From Cryptomeria japonica (taxonomy: Eukaryota > Streptophyta > Pinopsida > Cupressales > Cupressaceae), in contig NC_081412.1 in NCBI RefSeq assembly GCF_030272615.1, positions 140,224,747-140,288,746 of the forward strand: a stretch of DNA of 64,000 nt. Direction: 5' to 3'. A program made the translations under genes and the position numbers. A model generated the notes under the pieces. It was not told the origin of the DNA. It did not search any database and saw only the letters and a list, made by a program, of their open reading frames with translations. How positions within the stretch are numbered: the first letter of the stretch is position 1; the number at the start of each line of letters is the position of its first letter. This document shows, in pieces, positions 24,890 to 34,662 of this stretch.

Positions 24890-25905
24890 ATGATGTCCTT
24901 CTCCTCCACACTTAAAGCAGGTTCCTCTAAATGTCCTCTTATCTTGTCTTCCAAAATTCCCATTCTGGTAACCATCTGGTTCTCTCCTCCGGTAGAAATT
25001 TCTATCATCCTTCCGGTATGAATTACCTTCTTTGTTCACTTCCTTGTCCTTGCTCTGATCTGTACTGGTTCCTCTTCCTCTGGTATATCTTCTTGCTCCT
25101 TAAAATCTTCCTCTGGTAAACCTTCCACCTCTGCCTCTCTGCCTCTGCTCATGTCTTTTGTTTAACTTCTCTTCTGCCTTTAGGGCATACTGGTAAGCCT
25201 CTTCAACACTCTCAAATTTGATCAAACTGAGTTTATCTTGTATAGACATCCACAATCCATTCAAATATCTTGCAACTTGTTCAACTTCATCATCAACATG
25301 TCTGGGTTTGATATTCAACTTGTAAAATTCTTCGGTGTACTCCTTCACACTAGATTCCTTTTATCTCAAATTCCGCAACTTCTGGAATAGATTCACTTGA
25401 TAATCAGCAGGCATAAACTTCGATTTCAACTTAACAATCATATGATCCCATGTCTTAATCTTCTCTTTACCTCTTCTTTGTCTATCAACTTGCAAATGCT
25501 CCCACCAAAGAGATGCATGACCTTTCAACTGGGTACAACATATTTTACCTTCCTCTCTTCTGTAGTGTTTTCAAAATCAAAATACTTCTCCATCTCCGAG
25601 ATCCAATCCATCAATTCATCTGAATCTAACTTCCCATCATATTCTGGTGGGGTAAAATGAGGTTTAGTATTCGCCCTACTAAAAACCCTCACAAAGCTTT
25701 CCTCATCTGAATCAACCACGAGTAGGTTAGCTTGTTCTATTGGGGCTTCTTCTCCTTCATCTTCACTTACATCTTCAATATGTTAGCCTCTTCTCTGGGC
25801 TGTCTCCACGACTTCCAACCGGGCTGCTATACCTTGCAACATCTCCATCACAACATGGTCTGCATTCCCACGCACTCCACCATTCCTAGCTCCTCTTCAC
25901 GCCAT
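24890..25905 (-). pseudogene. Element A gag with CCHC zinc knuckle
   Basis: The likely start ATG is at 25905 (minus), with a stop two codons in. Readable parts are DHVVMEMLQGIAARLE, then YDGKLDSDELMDWISEMEKYFDF and ERKVKY (chromovirus gag core). They continue through VARYLNGLWMSIQDKLSL and an RGRGG basic tail. A CCHC knuckle C-F-K-C-G-G-E-G-H-H-A-F-E-C lies at about 24890-24931. Stops and frameshifts throughout. Confidence 0.82.
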
Positions 25906-25999
25906 CATTCACGCTAGTCCTCTGTAGCTGCAAGTCGGATTTGCAATCCGCCACCCTACAACAAAATTTCAGGACACGCAACCTCCAGAATGAAACTTC

Positions 26000-26011
26000 G
26001 CTTTCATACCA
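26000..26011 (-). promoter_or_regulatory. Primer-binding site of element A
   Basis: Minus strand TGGTATGAAAGC, two bases inside the 5' LTR end. It differs at two positions from the initiator Met-tRNA complement TGGTATCAGAGC. Confidence 0.65.
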
Positions 26012-26013
26012 CT

Positions 26014-26803
26014 TGGAGCAGTCACTGGTGAGGAGGGACCTCAAAGAGATCAATCCACACTGGTTAGCAAGAGTAAACACAATGGAAACACAAAGACATG
26101 ATGGAGGCAATGCATAACAGATTGTTTTATTGCATGAAAACTTATTACAACCAACCAGTAACAATCGGGTTACAGCATACCGACTCATAGCCCTGGTAGA
26201 ACATACATAATAGGTCACAACCGAGACCTTGAATCTTGAGATCTATCTTCTATGCACAGTCTAGTTACTTGATTCTCTGATTGATTACATTGTAATGCGC
26301 AATTACAATTAAATATATCGATCCAAAGGATCCAGTTGGCCCAAAAGGGATAAAACCCGAAGAACAAGACCTAACGTGTAAAACAACAAGGTCGACCTCC
26401 GCCAAGAGATTCCTCCAAAAAATCCAAAGGATGAAACGAAGAGCGCAGGAAAAGGTTGGCCACACGCCAAGGAACATCAGAATCAATGCCTAAGGCTCCG
26501 CAAGCTTCAAAAGGGGTTCCGGTAGATCACCAAAATAGGTCCAGGCAACCGGTAACAAGAATTGTCAACCAGTAATAGGAAACTGTCAAGGAAACCGATA
26601 GCGATATCTTGCCGAAAAATGATCCAAATGCAATGCGGTCTGGAAGCAAGAAAGATGATCAAGTCTTCAAGTAGAATCCAACTCCACAGGATCCGATGAG
26701 CCAAAACCGGGACACACGGAAAAGAAAACTGAAACTGCAAACATAAAGCAAAATATTTTTGGTTGATGCAAAGTTGCTATGAATCGGGGATGCTCCTGCA
26801 TCA
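26014..26803 (-). repeat. Element A 5' LTR
   Basis: About 790 bp, matching 3148-3950. It ends on the minus strand with GTGACTGCTCCA directly before the primer-binding site, and begins at 26803 beside the TSD ctcat. Confidence 0.85.
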
Positions 26804-26955
26804 CTCATTGACCCATGTTTCATGAGGAGTGGTTTACAAGAACCCATCTCTTATGAGAATGAATGATATTAGCACTCATTGCATCTAGGTGATGCTCACA
26901 GCGGTGAAGCATTGAGCCTTTTGGAGAGGTCACCCATCCTAGTACTACTCCACAT
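26804..26955 (-). repeat. 5S rRNA-related SINE-like repeat (copy 1, right piece)
   Basis: On the minus strand it begins ggagtagtactaggatggg followed by tgacct. This matches the 3' third of plant 5S rRNA, including the C-box of the internal pol III promoter. It then continues into a non-5S body (gagcatcacctagatgcaatg, attctcataagagatgggt). Element A was inserted into this body; the remainder is at 3078-3147. A homologous copy in the opposite orientation is at 27871-28027. Confidence 0.7.
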
Positions 26956-27149
26956 AATATTTATGAATGATAACCTTTTCAAACATAAAATCAGAATTTT
27001 CAAGTATAATAACTTGTGAGATAAAAATAAAACTAAAGTAAGGAATGTATTTAATTATTTTACTGTATTAGATGCACTAAATTCATATAGTTGATTTATT
27101 ACATTAAAAATGAACTTAAATTTGATGCTCTATTAAAAATCAAGAACTG

Positions 27150-27151
<2 letters not shown>

Positions 27152-27241
<90 letters not shown>
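27152..27241. repeat. Compound (TA)n(GA)n microsatellite
   Basis: About 20 TA repeats (27152-27192) followed by about 24 GA repeats to 27241. Confidence 0.97.
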
Positions 27242-27243
<2 letters not shown>

Positions 27244-27518
27244 TTCCTTTTCGCATGACACAACTTTCCTAAATTTTTTATTATATTATACAACAAAAAT
27301 TCTTAAATACGATCATATGACTATCAAATTTATGTCTTGAATAATCATTGCCCACATGTGATATTAATTATTTTGGAGTAAGCGGGGCTTAAATTTTGAT
27401 GTTTGACTATTCAAAAATAAAGACCTTCTTGTTTAAAATATATCATAAATTAGAATATATATTCAACTATAATTCTATAGAATTTATGACACTTTAGAAT
27501 CTTCTTGCACATGGTACA

Positions 27519-27620
27519 ACCTTTCTAATTTTTTTTTAATGAATAATAGCCATTCCTATTAATAGAGATAAAGTACACTATTTACAAAAAAAAGTAGGGG
27601 ATACAAGATCACCTTTCTAA
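27519..27620 (-). mobile_element. Tiny 5'-truncated LINE tail
   Basis: About 82 bp (27529-27610) between perfect copies of acctttctaa (27519-27528, 27611-27620). The minus strand ends in a run of nine A after ctattaataggaatgg, the form of a LINE 3' end inserted by target-primed reverse transcription. Its family cannot be named. Confidence 0.65.
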
Positions 27621-27858
27621 AATCTTGATTGTAACATACAATAATTTTTTTTAATAGTGTCATATGACCATTAAATTTAGATCCTAAAAAGCAGTTAAAT
27701 TGTTTGCTAAAAATAGAACTTAAATTTGATGCTTGACTTTTAAAAAATTAACATCTATCTTATTTAACAATATATATAATAATTAAAATATATATTTAAT
27801 TATAATTCTTTTATATTTATTACAATTTAGAATCTTCCCCTTCACATATTTTAATTAT

Positions 27859-28039
27859 ATTATACAACATTAGGATGGGTGACCTTTTGGAAGGCCCAAT
27901 TTTTTACCTCTTGAGCATCACGTAGATGCAATTAGTACTAAGTGGACCATTCATTCTCATGAAAGATAGGTTTTTGTGAGCCACTACTCATTTAACATCA
28001 TAATTAAATCCTAATAACAATATCATAATTATACAACAT
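27859..28039 (+). mobile_element. 5S rRNA-related SINE-like element (copy 2) with 12-bp TSD
   Basis: Body 27871-28027 (157 bp) between exact copies of attatacaacat (27859-27870 and 28028-28039). It starts taggatgggtgacc (5S rRNA 3' region), then gagcatcacgtagatgcaat, ccattcattctcatgaaag and aaatcctaataacaatatc. All are shared with copy 1 on the other strand. The long TSD points to LINE-mediated insertion. It is truncated at its 5' end within the 5S part. Confidence 0.7.
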
Positions 28040-28225
28040 TCTTAAATACCACCATCAAATTTAGGCCAATATGGCCATTGTGCACACGTGACATTAAATT
28101 GTTGGTAAGGTGACACGTTGAACAAAATGCATCACTTAATCTCCCTTTTCATCCTCCAGTTTGGCCGTTTACTAAAATGACCTTCCAGTCCTTCAAAGGT
28201 CGTTCGCAACGTCGTTCAAAAAATT

Positions 28226-28317
28226 ATGAGCACCCCTCCGAATCTCAAAGAGCTCATCAGAAACCCATTTTAACGGTCCAAGCTCTTCTCAGATCCATTC
28301 TTATGCATATGCCCTAG
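28226..28317 (+). promoter_or_regulatory. Two upstream short ORFs before nitrite reductase
   Basis: ATG at 28226 opens a 15-codon frame (MSTPPNLKELIRNPF, stop at 28271-28273). ATG at 28303 opens a 4-codon frame (MHMP, stop at 28315-28317). Both end before the main ATG at 28379. They matter only if the transcript starts upstream, which cannot be seen here; no clear TATA box was found. Confidence 0.4.
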
Positions 28318-28378
28318 TATAAGCATTCCTCAGATAGTGAAGAATTCAAGTGGATTTATTTCTGCGGGATTGCTGAAC

Positions 28379-31300
28379 ATGAATGCCTGCAACTTACGTT
28401 GTGACAATGGTATCAGTTATTCATTTGGGTATAAACAGATTAATGGTATGTGCAGGCTGAATAAGAAGAGAACAGTTGAGGTTTGCTGCATCAGTAGCAG
28501 TCATGGTGAACACAGAATTCAAGGAAGTGAAGATAAAAGAGGAGGCCCCATAAGGGCTGTTTCCAATCCTGCTGTCAAGACTTCGGAAGCGGGGGTTGTG
28601 AATTCGTCAAGGCTGCAGCCTAGAGTTGAGGAAAAGGATGGGTATTGGGTTCTCAAGGAGGAGTTCAGAGGTGGAATTAATCCACAGGAGAAGGTATTTT
28701 TTCCATCACTTCTGTATCAGATGAGATCATTTTTAGTTAATTTGAATCATACGATTCTTAAGGTCTTCATTCTAGCAAAATGTGTGGGGTCATTAGATGA
28801 ATAAGAGAGTACAGTGTTATTGTACAAGAATCAATCATGAAAAAGAGGATCTTGATCATGTTGGATTCCAATTGCAGCTGGCATGATTCTAATTCCTGTT
28901 CAATCAGTATAAGCATGTTTAATTAGTGAATTTAACTGCAATTGATAGCGTCTATACAATTCTATATATGTAAATTTGGACATAAATTAATTCACATAAA
29001 TTCTTGTGTATAAAAAGATAAGCAGTCTTTGGACATTTAGTGTCTTGGCAGAAACACTTCGATGGCGAGAAAGACATCAACACTTCGTTGGTGAATGGTG
29101 AGACACACATCAAAGTTAAACTCACGCTGCTAGCAAGCCTTTTACCTTTGGCCTTTTGGCCCACGGGTTTAACAAGTGAAGTGCCCAGTGAAGTGTGGGC
29201 ACTGGGGACTGAGACCTCCAGAGTGGCCTCAATAGTTAATGTAGGAAGAGATCCTTAGTAAGTGGTCTCTCTGATCTCTCTGAATTCGGTCTAGGTTAAA
29301 AACCAAGTTTTCTCATTAAAAAAGATAAGCACACGGTTTAGAACAATTTGGGGAACAACTCTTGTTGTACGGAAACCAAGAATTCAGAAGGGGCAAAACA
29401 GGGGAATAAACGACTATTTCATAGGCAAAATATGCATTCTTGTAGAGATAAATGCTTCTGTTAAAATTTGTTCTCCGAGGCACCGTTTGGTATCCAAATG
29501 AATGTGGTTTCTTTGTTAGTTTAGACTAGATTCAAGTCATTGTGTTCAAAATATATGTAAGAAGATAATTGCAGTTGTGGCAAAATCAGATCAGGAAATG
29601 AAGAAACTTGTAATAAAAGATTGATAAGTAAACCGTTTGTGGAACTTGTGTTTGCATATGCGCAGATCAAACTGGAGAGGGAACCCATGAAGCTATTCAT
29701 TGAGAATGGGATTGAAGAGCTTGCAAATAAGTCTTTTCCAGAGATTGATAGTAAAAAGGTTGATAAGGATGACGTTGATGTACGCCTCAAATGGCTGGGT
29801 CTCTTCCACCGTAGAAAGCAACAATGTAATCAAATGCTATCCGATTTCTAACTCTTCCTTTCTTTACAGGTTTATGTCTCCGTATAGTTATAAACTGCTT
29901 CTGTTTAATATTTGACATTAGACTAATTAAAACTTCATTTAGATGGAAGATTTATGATGAGGCTAAAGCTGCCAAATGGAGTGACCACTAGTTCCCAAAC
30001 TAGATTCTTGGCAAGTGTGATTCAGAAATATGGAAAAGATGGATGTGCAGACATCACCACTAGACAGAATTTGCAGATTCGTGGAGTGGTTCTGAAAGAT
30101 GTTCCAGAGATATTAAAAGGTCTAGAAGAGGTTGGACTATCCAGCTTACAGAGTGGAATGGACAATGTGAGAAACCCTGTGGGAAACCCTTTAGCTGGAA
30201 TTGACCCTCATGAAATTATTGATACCAGGCCATATGCTAAAGTTTTAACAGATTACATCATCAACAATGGGAAGGGAAACCCTTCAGTTACCAATCTGTA
30301 AGTGCTGAAGCTTTTTATGGTGGTAATTAATATATCCTCCTTAATGCTACATGAGTTTTTTTTTTCTTTGAAAAAAAGATAGTTTCTGAAAACTTTAAAT
30401 AGATAATTGTTTCTGACATTGGAGGGCCCTGCTTTTGAAGTTAACCAAGTTAAAATCTTCATACAGCATTGTTGAGTTCAAATCTAATCATCTAATTGTT
30501 GTTGCAGACCTAGGAAATGGAATGTTTGTGTTGTGGGTACACATGACCTTTTTGAGCATCCCCACATCAATGACCTTGCATATATTCCTGCAATAAAAGA
30601 TGGGAGATTTGGTTTCAATCTCTTGGTTGGGGGATTCTTTAGTCCAAAGCGCTGTTCAGAGGCAGTTCCACTTGATGCATGGGTCGCTGCAGATGATATT
30701 GTTTCAGTATGTAAAGCCATTTTGGAGGCCTATAGAGATTTGGGTACTAGGGGAAACCGCCAGAAGACTCGAATGATGTGGTTGATTGATGAATTGGTAC
30801 TGCACTCTGATACCTATTGCTCTGAAATTACATTATTGATTCCTAACCTTGTTAGCTGTTTGATAGCCATTTCTCTGAATGTCATTGTTTGTTTATCAGT
30901 GTTTTTTAATGTCTGTAATTGTGTACTAGACTTTCTCCTGTATCCATTGCATTCAATTTGAATGAAGTCTTTTTGAGGTTTTTACTTCCTTAATTGTTTC
31001 AACTCTGCACAGTTACCATCCTCTGCCTCTTTTGAGATTGATGTGTCTGAAAAGACTTTTCCCTTTTTAACACTGCTTCAGAGATACTTAATAGTTGTTT
31101 CTCCTTATTAAGTCTGTCTATCCTCACTATCATATGGAATTACCCCCAATCAGATAGTTTACTTGAAGAGACAAATCCTACAGCTCGGGTGGAGGTACTC
31201 TCTTAAATGTTGTGTTGATAAATGGATTGAAATGCAATCCAACCAAACATGAGTGAACCTACAATGATAATGCATCCTGGTTAACATATGAGTGAATCAA

Positions 31301-32636
31301 TTCCTATTTTTTCGTACCCACAATTCCATCAAGTGACAACTAAAAATACAAAGAATAACAACATGACTTGTTTGCATACCTCGGTGTATTTCAGATCTAG
31401 TTTGAAATGGACATTTACTAGTATATTAACCTTGAAAATTTGATGCAGTGATAGCATCGCAAAATTTCCAGTGCCCTGCATCTTTTATGGATACATCTTT
31501 GATGTTCTCTGTTCTGTTAGACATCATGTATCTGAAACCCATATCTTAAGATGCAGCTAATTGATTTCCTCTTTATCTGACAATCATATTTCAAGATATA
31601 TGCTAGTGATGACCTGTATTTGACAGATTGTTTTCTGTTTCGAGAGTTCATACGATCTTCCATTAATTTGTCACAACCATTCTATGTGAAATCTATATTT
31701 TAAGATATAGCCAAGCAATGATAGATCTATATTTGATGACCGATTTCTGCTTGGGGAGTTCATGTGAAAAAGCTAAGGAACTAGAACATTGATATTTAGG
31801 CATGCATTACAAGAGGGTTGTATAATATATGCTCTTCATTTACTTAGGCATTATAGGATTCTGAAACAATGATCAAGGACCTCTGAAATTTTGTGTCTAT
31901 GAAAATGCAGGGAATAGAAGCTTTCCGTGCAGAAGTTGTAAAGAGAATCCCAGGAGAAATTTTAGAAAGAGCAGCAGAACAAGACATGTTGGACAGATCA
32001 TGGGAGCGAAGGAGCTACCTTGGTGTGCACCCACAGAACCAGGAAGGCCTACACTTTGTTGGTCTCCACATACCTGTGGGCCGGCTTCAGGCAGAGGATA
32101 TGCTAGAATTGGCTCGCCTCGCAGAAGAATATGGTACACAGGAACTCCGTCTTACAGTGGAGCAAAATCTGATCATCCCAAATGTGCCCACAGATAAGAT
32201 ACAGGCTCTTCTACAAGAACCCATGCTTAAAACATTCTCTCCTTTTCCTCCCCTCCTCATGAGCACGTTGGTGGCCTGCACAGGCAACCAATTCTGTGGC
32301 CAAGCCATCATTGAAACCAAAGCAAGAGCTTTGAAAATCACAGAGGAACTGGACAGGACCATGAATGTTCCCAGAGCTGTGAGAATGCATTGGACGGGGT
32401 GTCCTAATACATGCGGGCAAGTGCAGGTTGCAGATATTGGTTTTATGGGTTGCATGACCAAGGATGAAAACAAAAAGACTTGTGAAGGAGCAGATATTTT
32501 CCTTGGAGGCAGAGTGGGTGCAGATTCACATTTGGGTGAAATGATACACAAGGGAATACCTTGCAAGAACTTGGTGCCTGTCGTTCAAGACATACTCATC
32601 CAACACTTCGGAGCGACTAGGAAAACAGACCTCTGA
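28379..32636 (+). CDS. NiR: Ferredoxin-nitrite reductase, plastid (five exons)
   Basis: Reduces nitrite to ammonium in plastids with six electrons from ferredoxin. Exons are 28379-28693, 29666-29825, 29943-30297, 30508-30796 and 31911-32636, all with GT...AG introns. The sum is 1845 nt, a 614-residue protein, close to the usual ~590. Residues 1 to about 60 are a basic, serine-rich likely transit peptide; the mature part is recognisable from PRVEEKDGYWVLKEEFR. Ferredoxin-like half-domain: TTSSQTRFLASVIQKYG, then TTRQNLQIRG (residue 202 is L where I expect W). The [4Fe-4S]/siroheme cysteines are C496 and C502 (ACTGNQFCG) and C537 and C541 (TGCPNTCGQ). GTG at 28337 is open in frame, but 28379 is the first ATG. 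There are no internal stops, so it is probably functional. Poly-A signal near 32720. Confidence 0.96.
29012..29331 (+). mobile_element. SINE-like insertion in nitrite reductase intron 1
   Basis: A 294-bp segment (29025-29318) sits between perfect 13-bp copies of aaaaagataagca (29012-29024 and 29319-29331). The right end runs into an A stretch, so the element is on the plus strand. No convincing pol III A and B boxes and no coding frame were found. A truncated LINE is the alternative. Confidence 0.6.
31540..31775 (+). repeat. Diverged tandem repeats in nitrite reductase intron 4
   Basis: A segment of roughly 100 bp recurs with strong divergence: 'catatcttaagatgcagc', 'catatttcaagatatatgc', and 'ctatattttaagatatagcc'. 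The last two are followed by gat.acct/gatgacc and g.gagttcat. Intron 4 (30797-31910) is otherwise plain AT-rich sequence. Confidence 0.5.
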
Positions 32637-32719
32637 AAAAATAACCCTCCAACAAACCATTTCAGGATTCTCATTCGGAAGTGTAACTTTTCTTGTATAA
32701 AAGGAGCGCTTCTGCCATG

Positions 32720-32725
32720 AATAAA
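32720..32725 (+). terminator. Poly-A signal of nitrite reductase
   Basis: aataaa lies 84 bases after the stop codon, in an AT-rich 3' end, and just before the copia remnant that begins at 32805. Confidence 0.55.
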
Positions 32726-33176
32726 ATTTTCTATGTATAATTAGTTTTAAGAAATAAAAATTGGGTGTTCCCAATAAAGGACTGAGAAAGGTGTCATTAT
32801 CCATTGTTGAAAAACAAGATAAAACCATAATTTTATACAGTCATAGTAATAAATCTTAGATGAAAATAGATAACAAAATAAATATAAATCATAACTTGAA
32901 AATTATATGGAGAAATTCTTATGGAAAAAAATTCACATACAAAAAGATTTAAGACTTGTATTAATCCTTCAAATAAGTTATATCAATACAACTTCTCTTT
33001 TTGAATCACTGCAACACTTTATTGCTTCAACAAATTGTGAATTAACATAGCTTATTTAATATATAGGAATCACAAATAGTTTCTTTTAGGCACAAATTAC
33101 AAAAAATAGAAAACTTCTTCTTTCAACTTGTGATCTTAACTGCCTTTTGAAAGATATTTTTTATCTTCTTTAACAA

Positions 33177-33512
33177 CATGTTCCCATGGGGCTGCTTAGC
33201 TTATTTTTGCTAGCAGCCGCTGCTCAACTTTTTTAAGACATATTTGTAGAGCTGGTGGCCCCATGAGTATTTATTTTTTTGCTTATTTTTAAGAGAACTC
33301 TTAAAATTGGTATTAATAATATTAGTAATAATTTGTGCACAAGAAAAAATAGAAATAAAATGTTTAAAAAAAAGAGGGAAACAAATTTGTGGAGCCACGT
33401 GGCATTTTGGCAATATGCAGTTGCTGCTTATTTCCAGCCCCCCTTATTTTCCCACAGCTTATTTTCAATTCCTAAACAATAATAGTTAAGCAGCCTCCTG
33501 GGAACATGAGGT
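33177..33512. mobile_element. MITE-like element with ~25-bp terminal inverted repeats
   Basis: The left end, catgttcccatggggctgct, and the right end (33488-33512), read inverted as catgttcccaggaggctgct, match with few differences. The 336-bp body has no gene. It interrupts the copia 3' LTR. No clear TSD was found, so the superfamily is open. Confidence 0.5.
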
Positions 33513-33699
33513 AAGCTTTCATTTAACTTCCCCTTCATGTTCTTTCTATTTTGACAACTAAAAAACACCTTACAAGTTGTCACAATTGAATTTAGCAACT
33601 TTCATGACAATTAATAGATAATCATAAATTGCCAAATAATAATTAAATACAATTGTGGTAAAAGCAAGGTTGAGACATTTTCTCAACATTCTCCCACTT

Positions 33700-34433
33700 G
33701 TTGAACACCTTGCAAAAGCATTAATGGAAATTGAATAAATCAAGCTTCAAAAGAAAAAAGGCCCATGGCTTCTCTACACCAACTAATTTTTTTTGTGCTT
33801 ACTGGTTTAGTAAGAGAATCTACAACATTCTCTAAAGTGTCTTTTTTCTATAACACGACTCTACCACCCTCAACCATTTCTTGAACAAAGTGATACTGAA
33901 CATCTATGTGCTTTGTGCATGCATGATACATTAGGTTTTTCAGCCAAACAAATGGTACTTTGACTATCACATCTAATTCATACTTGTTTACATTGAAAGC
34001 CAATACCTAAACATAATCTCTCTAACCACACTACCTTTTTACAAGCATGTGTCACAACAATGTACAATGCTTGTGTAGTGGACAATGCAACTGTATGTTG
34101 TCTTTTGCTTAATCAACTGCCTGCTCCTCCAAACAAAGTAAAGACGTAGCCACTCGTGGACCTTCGACAATCTAGATCACCAACAAAATTTGAATCAACA
34201 AAGCCTTGCAAATCAATCACCCTATTCATGCCATTAGATCCATGATAACAAATGCAATTATTAGAAGTCCCACGTAAATATTTGAAAACCCTTATCACAT
34301 AAGTCCAATGCTCTTTGCTAGGATTTTTCATAAATCTACTAACAACTCCCATTGTTGCAAAAAATCCCCAATCAAACACTCCAAGAAAGGCATCCCCTTC
34401 CCAAACCAAGTGAACTTGGCTTTGATACCACAT
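33700..34433 (-). pseudogene. Copia RNase H fragment
   Basis: The minus strand reads GVVSRFMKNPSKEHWTYVIRVFKYLRGTS, then FVDSNFVGDLDCRRSTSGYVF (usually Y.DSDWAGD..RRSTSGY). After a stop come VALSTTQALYIVVTHACKKVVWL and CDSQSTICLAEKP. These are the RNase H motifs of Ty1/copia pol. Later stops mark it as dead. Confidence 0.85.
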
Positions 34434-34662
34434 GTTAGTTCATAGGTTGTTGACTCAATAAAGTGTTGTAGTGATCCAAAGAGAGAAGTTTTATTGATGT
34501 AACTCATTGAAGGATTGATACAAGTCTTTGATCTTTGTAGGTGTGGATTTTTTTCCCATGAGGGTTTCTCCATGTAATTCTTGAGTTATGGTTTGCATTT
34601 ATTTTGTTATCTATTTTCATCTAATTTCTATTTGTTAATTTGGGTGCATAAAATTATCAACA

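Larger units (their letters stand above)
3143..26808 (-). mobile_element. Element A: Ty3/gypsy chromovirus, split by nested insertions
   Basis: LTR retrotransposon on the minus strand bounded by the 5-bp TSD ctcat (3143-3147 and 26804-26808). The LTRs are 3148-3950 (3') and 26014-26803 (5'), beginning TGATGCAGG and ending GCTCCA. Gag and the first half of protease lie at 24558-25905. The rest of protease, RT, RNase H, integrase and chromodomain lie at 3985-7173. The protein order and C-terminal chromodomain place it among chromoviruses. The 17.4 kb in between is element B with its own passengers. Joining the two halves restores the protease reading order Y-K-L-L-V then S-E-Q-C. Frameshifts and stops make it dead. 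Confidence 0.88.
27108..28110. repeat. Diverged ~265-bp tandem repeats upstream of nitrite reductase
   Basis: Units start near 27241 (tcttccttttcgcatgac), 27501 (tcttcttgcacatgg) and 27833 (tcttccccttcac), with a partial unit from 27108. Shared blocks include ttatattatacaaca, catatga.cat.aaattta, and gaacttaaatttgatgct. Unit 2 holds a short LINE and unit 3 holds a SINE-like copy. The array ends about 270 bp before the nitrite reductase start codon. Confidence 0.65.
32805..34662 (-). mobile_element. Rearranged Ty1/copia remnant
   Basis: The minus-strand 3' LTR is 32805-33688 (starts TGTTGAGAAAATG, ends TTTTTCAACA) and contains a MITE-like insert. The purine tract caagtgggagaa (33689-33700) precedes it. 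The RNase H coding region is at about 33700-34433, and a primer-binding-like TGGTATCAAAGC lies at 34424-34435 (plus gctttgatacca). Beyond it, 34436-34662 matches the end of the 3' LTR, but in the opposite orientation. Most of gag-pol is missing between the primer site and RNase H. No TSD was found. Confidence 0.7.

Noticed and set aside
26905-26955. 5S rRNA gene
   Set aside because: Only the 3' third is present and it runs into a body shared with another dispersed copy, so it is a repeat, not a gene.
27099-27296. SLSLSL/IYIYIY protein
   Set aside because: Translation of the (TA)n(GA)n microsatellite.
29040-29110. Relation of the intron 1 insert to the 560-bp tandem unit (shared aaacacttc, ggtgaatgg words)
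   Set aside because: Matches are short and out of order, not enough to claim homology.
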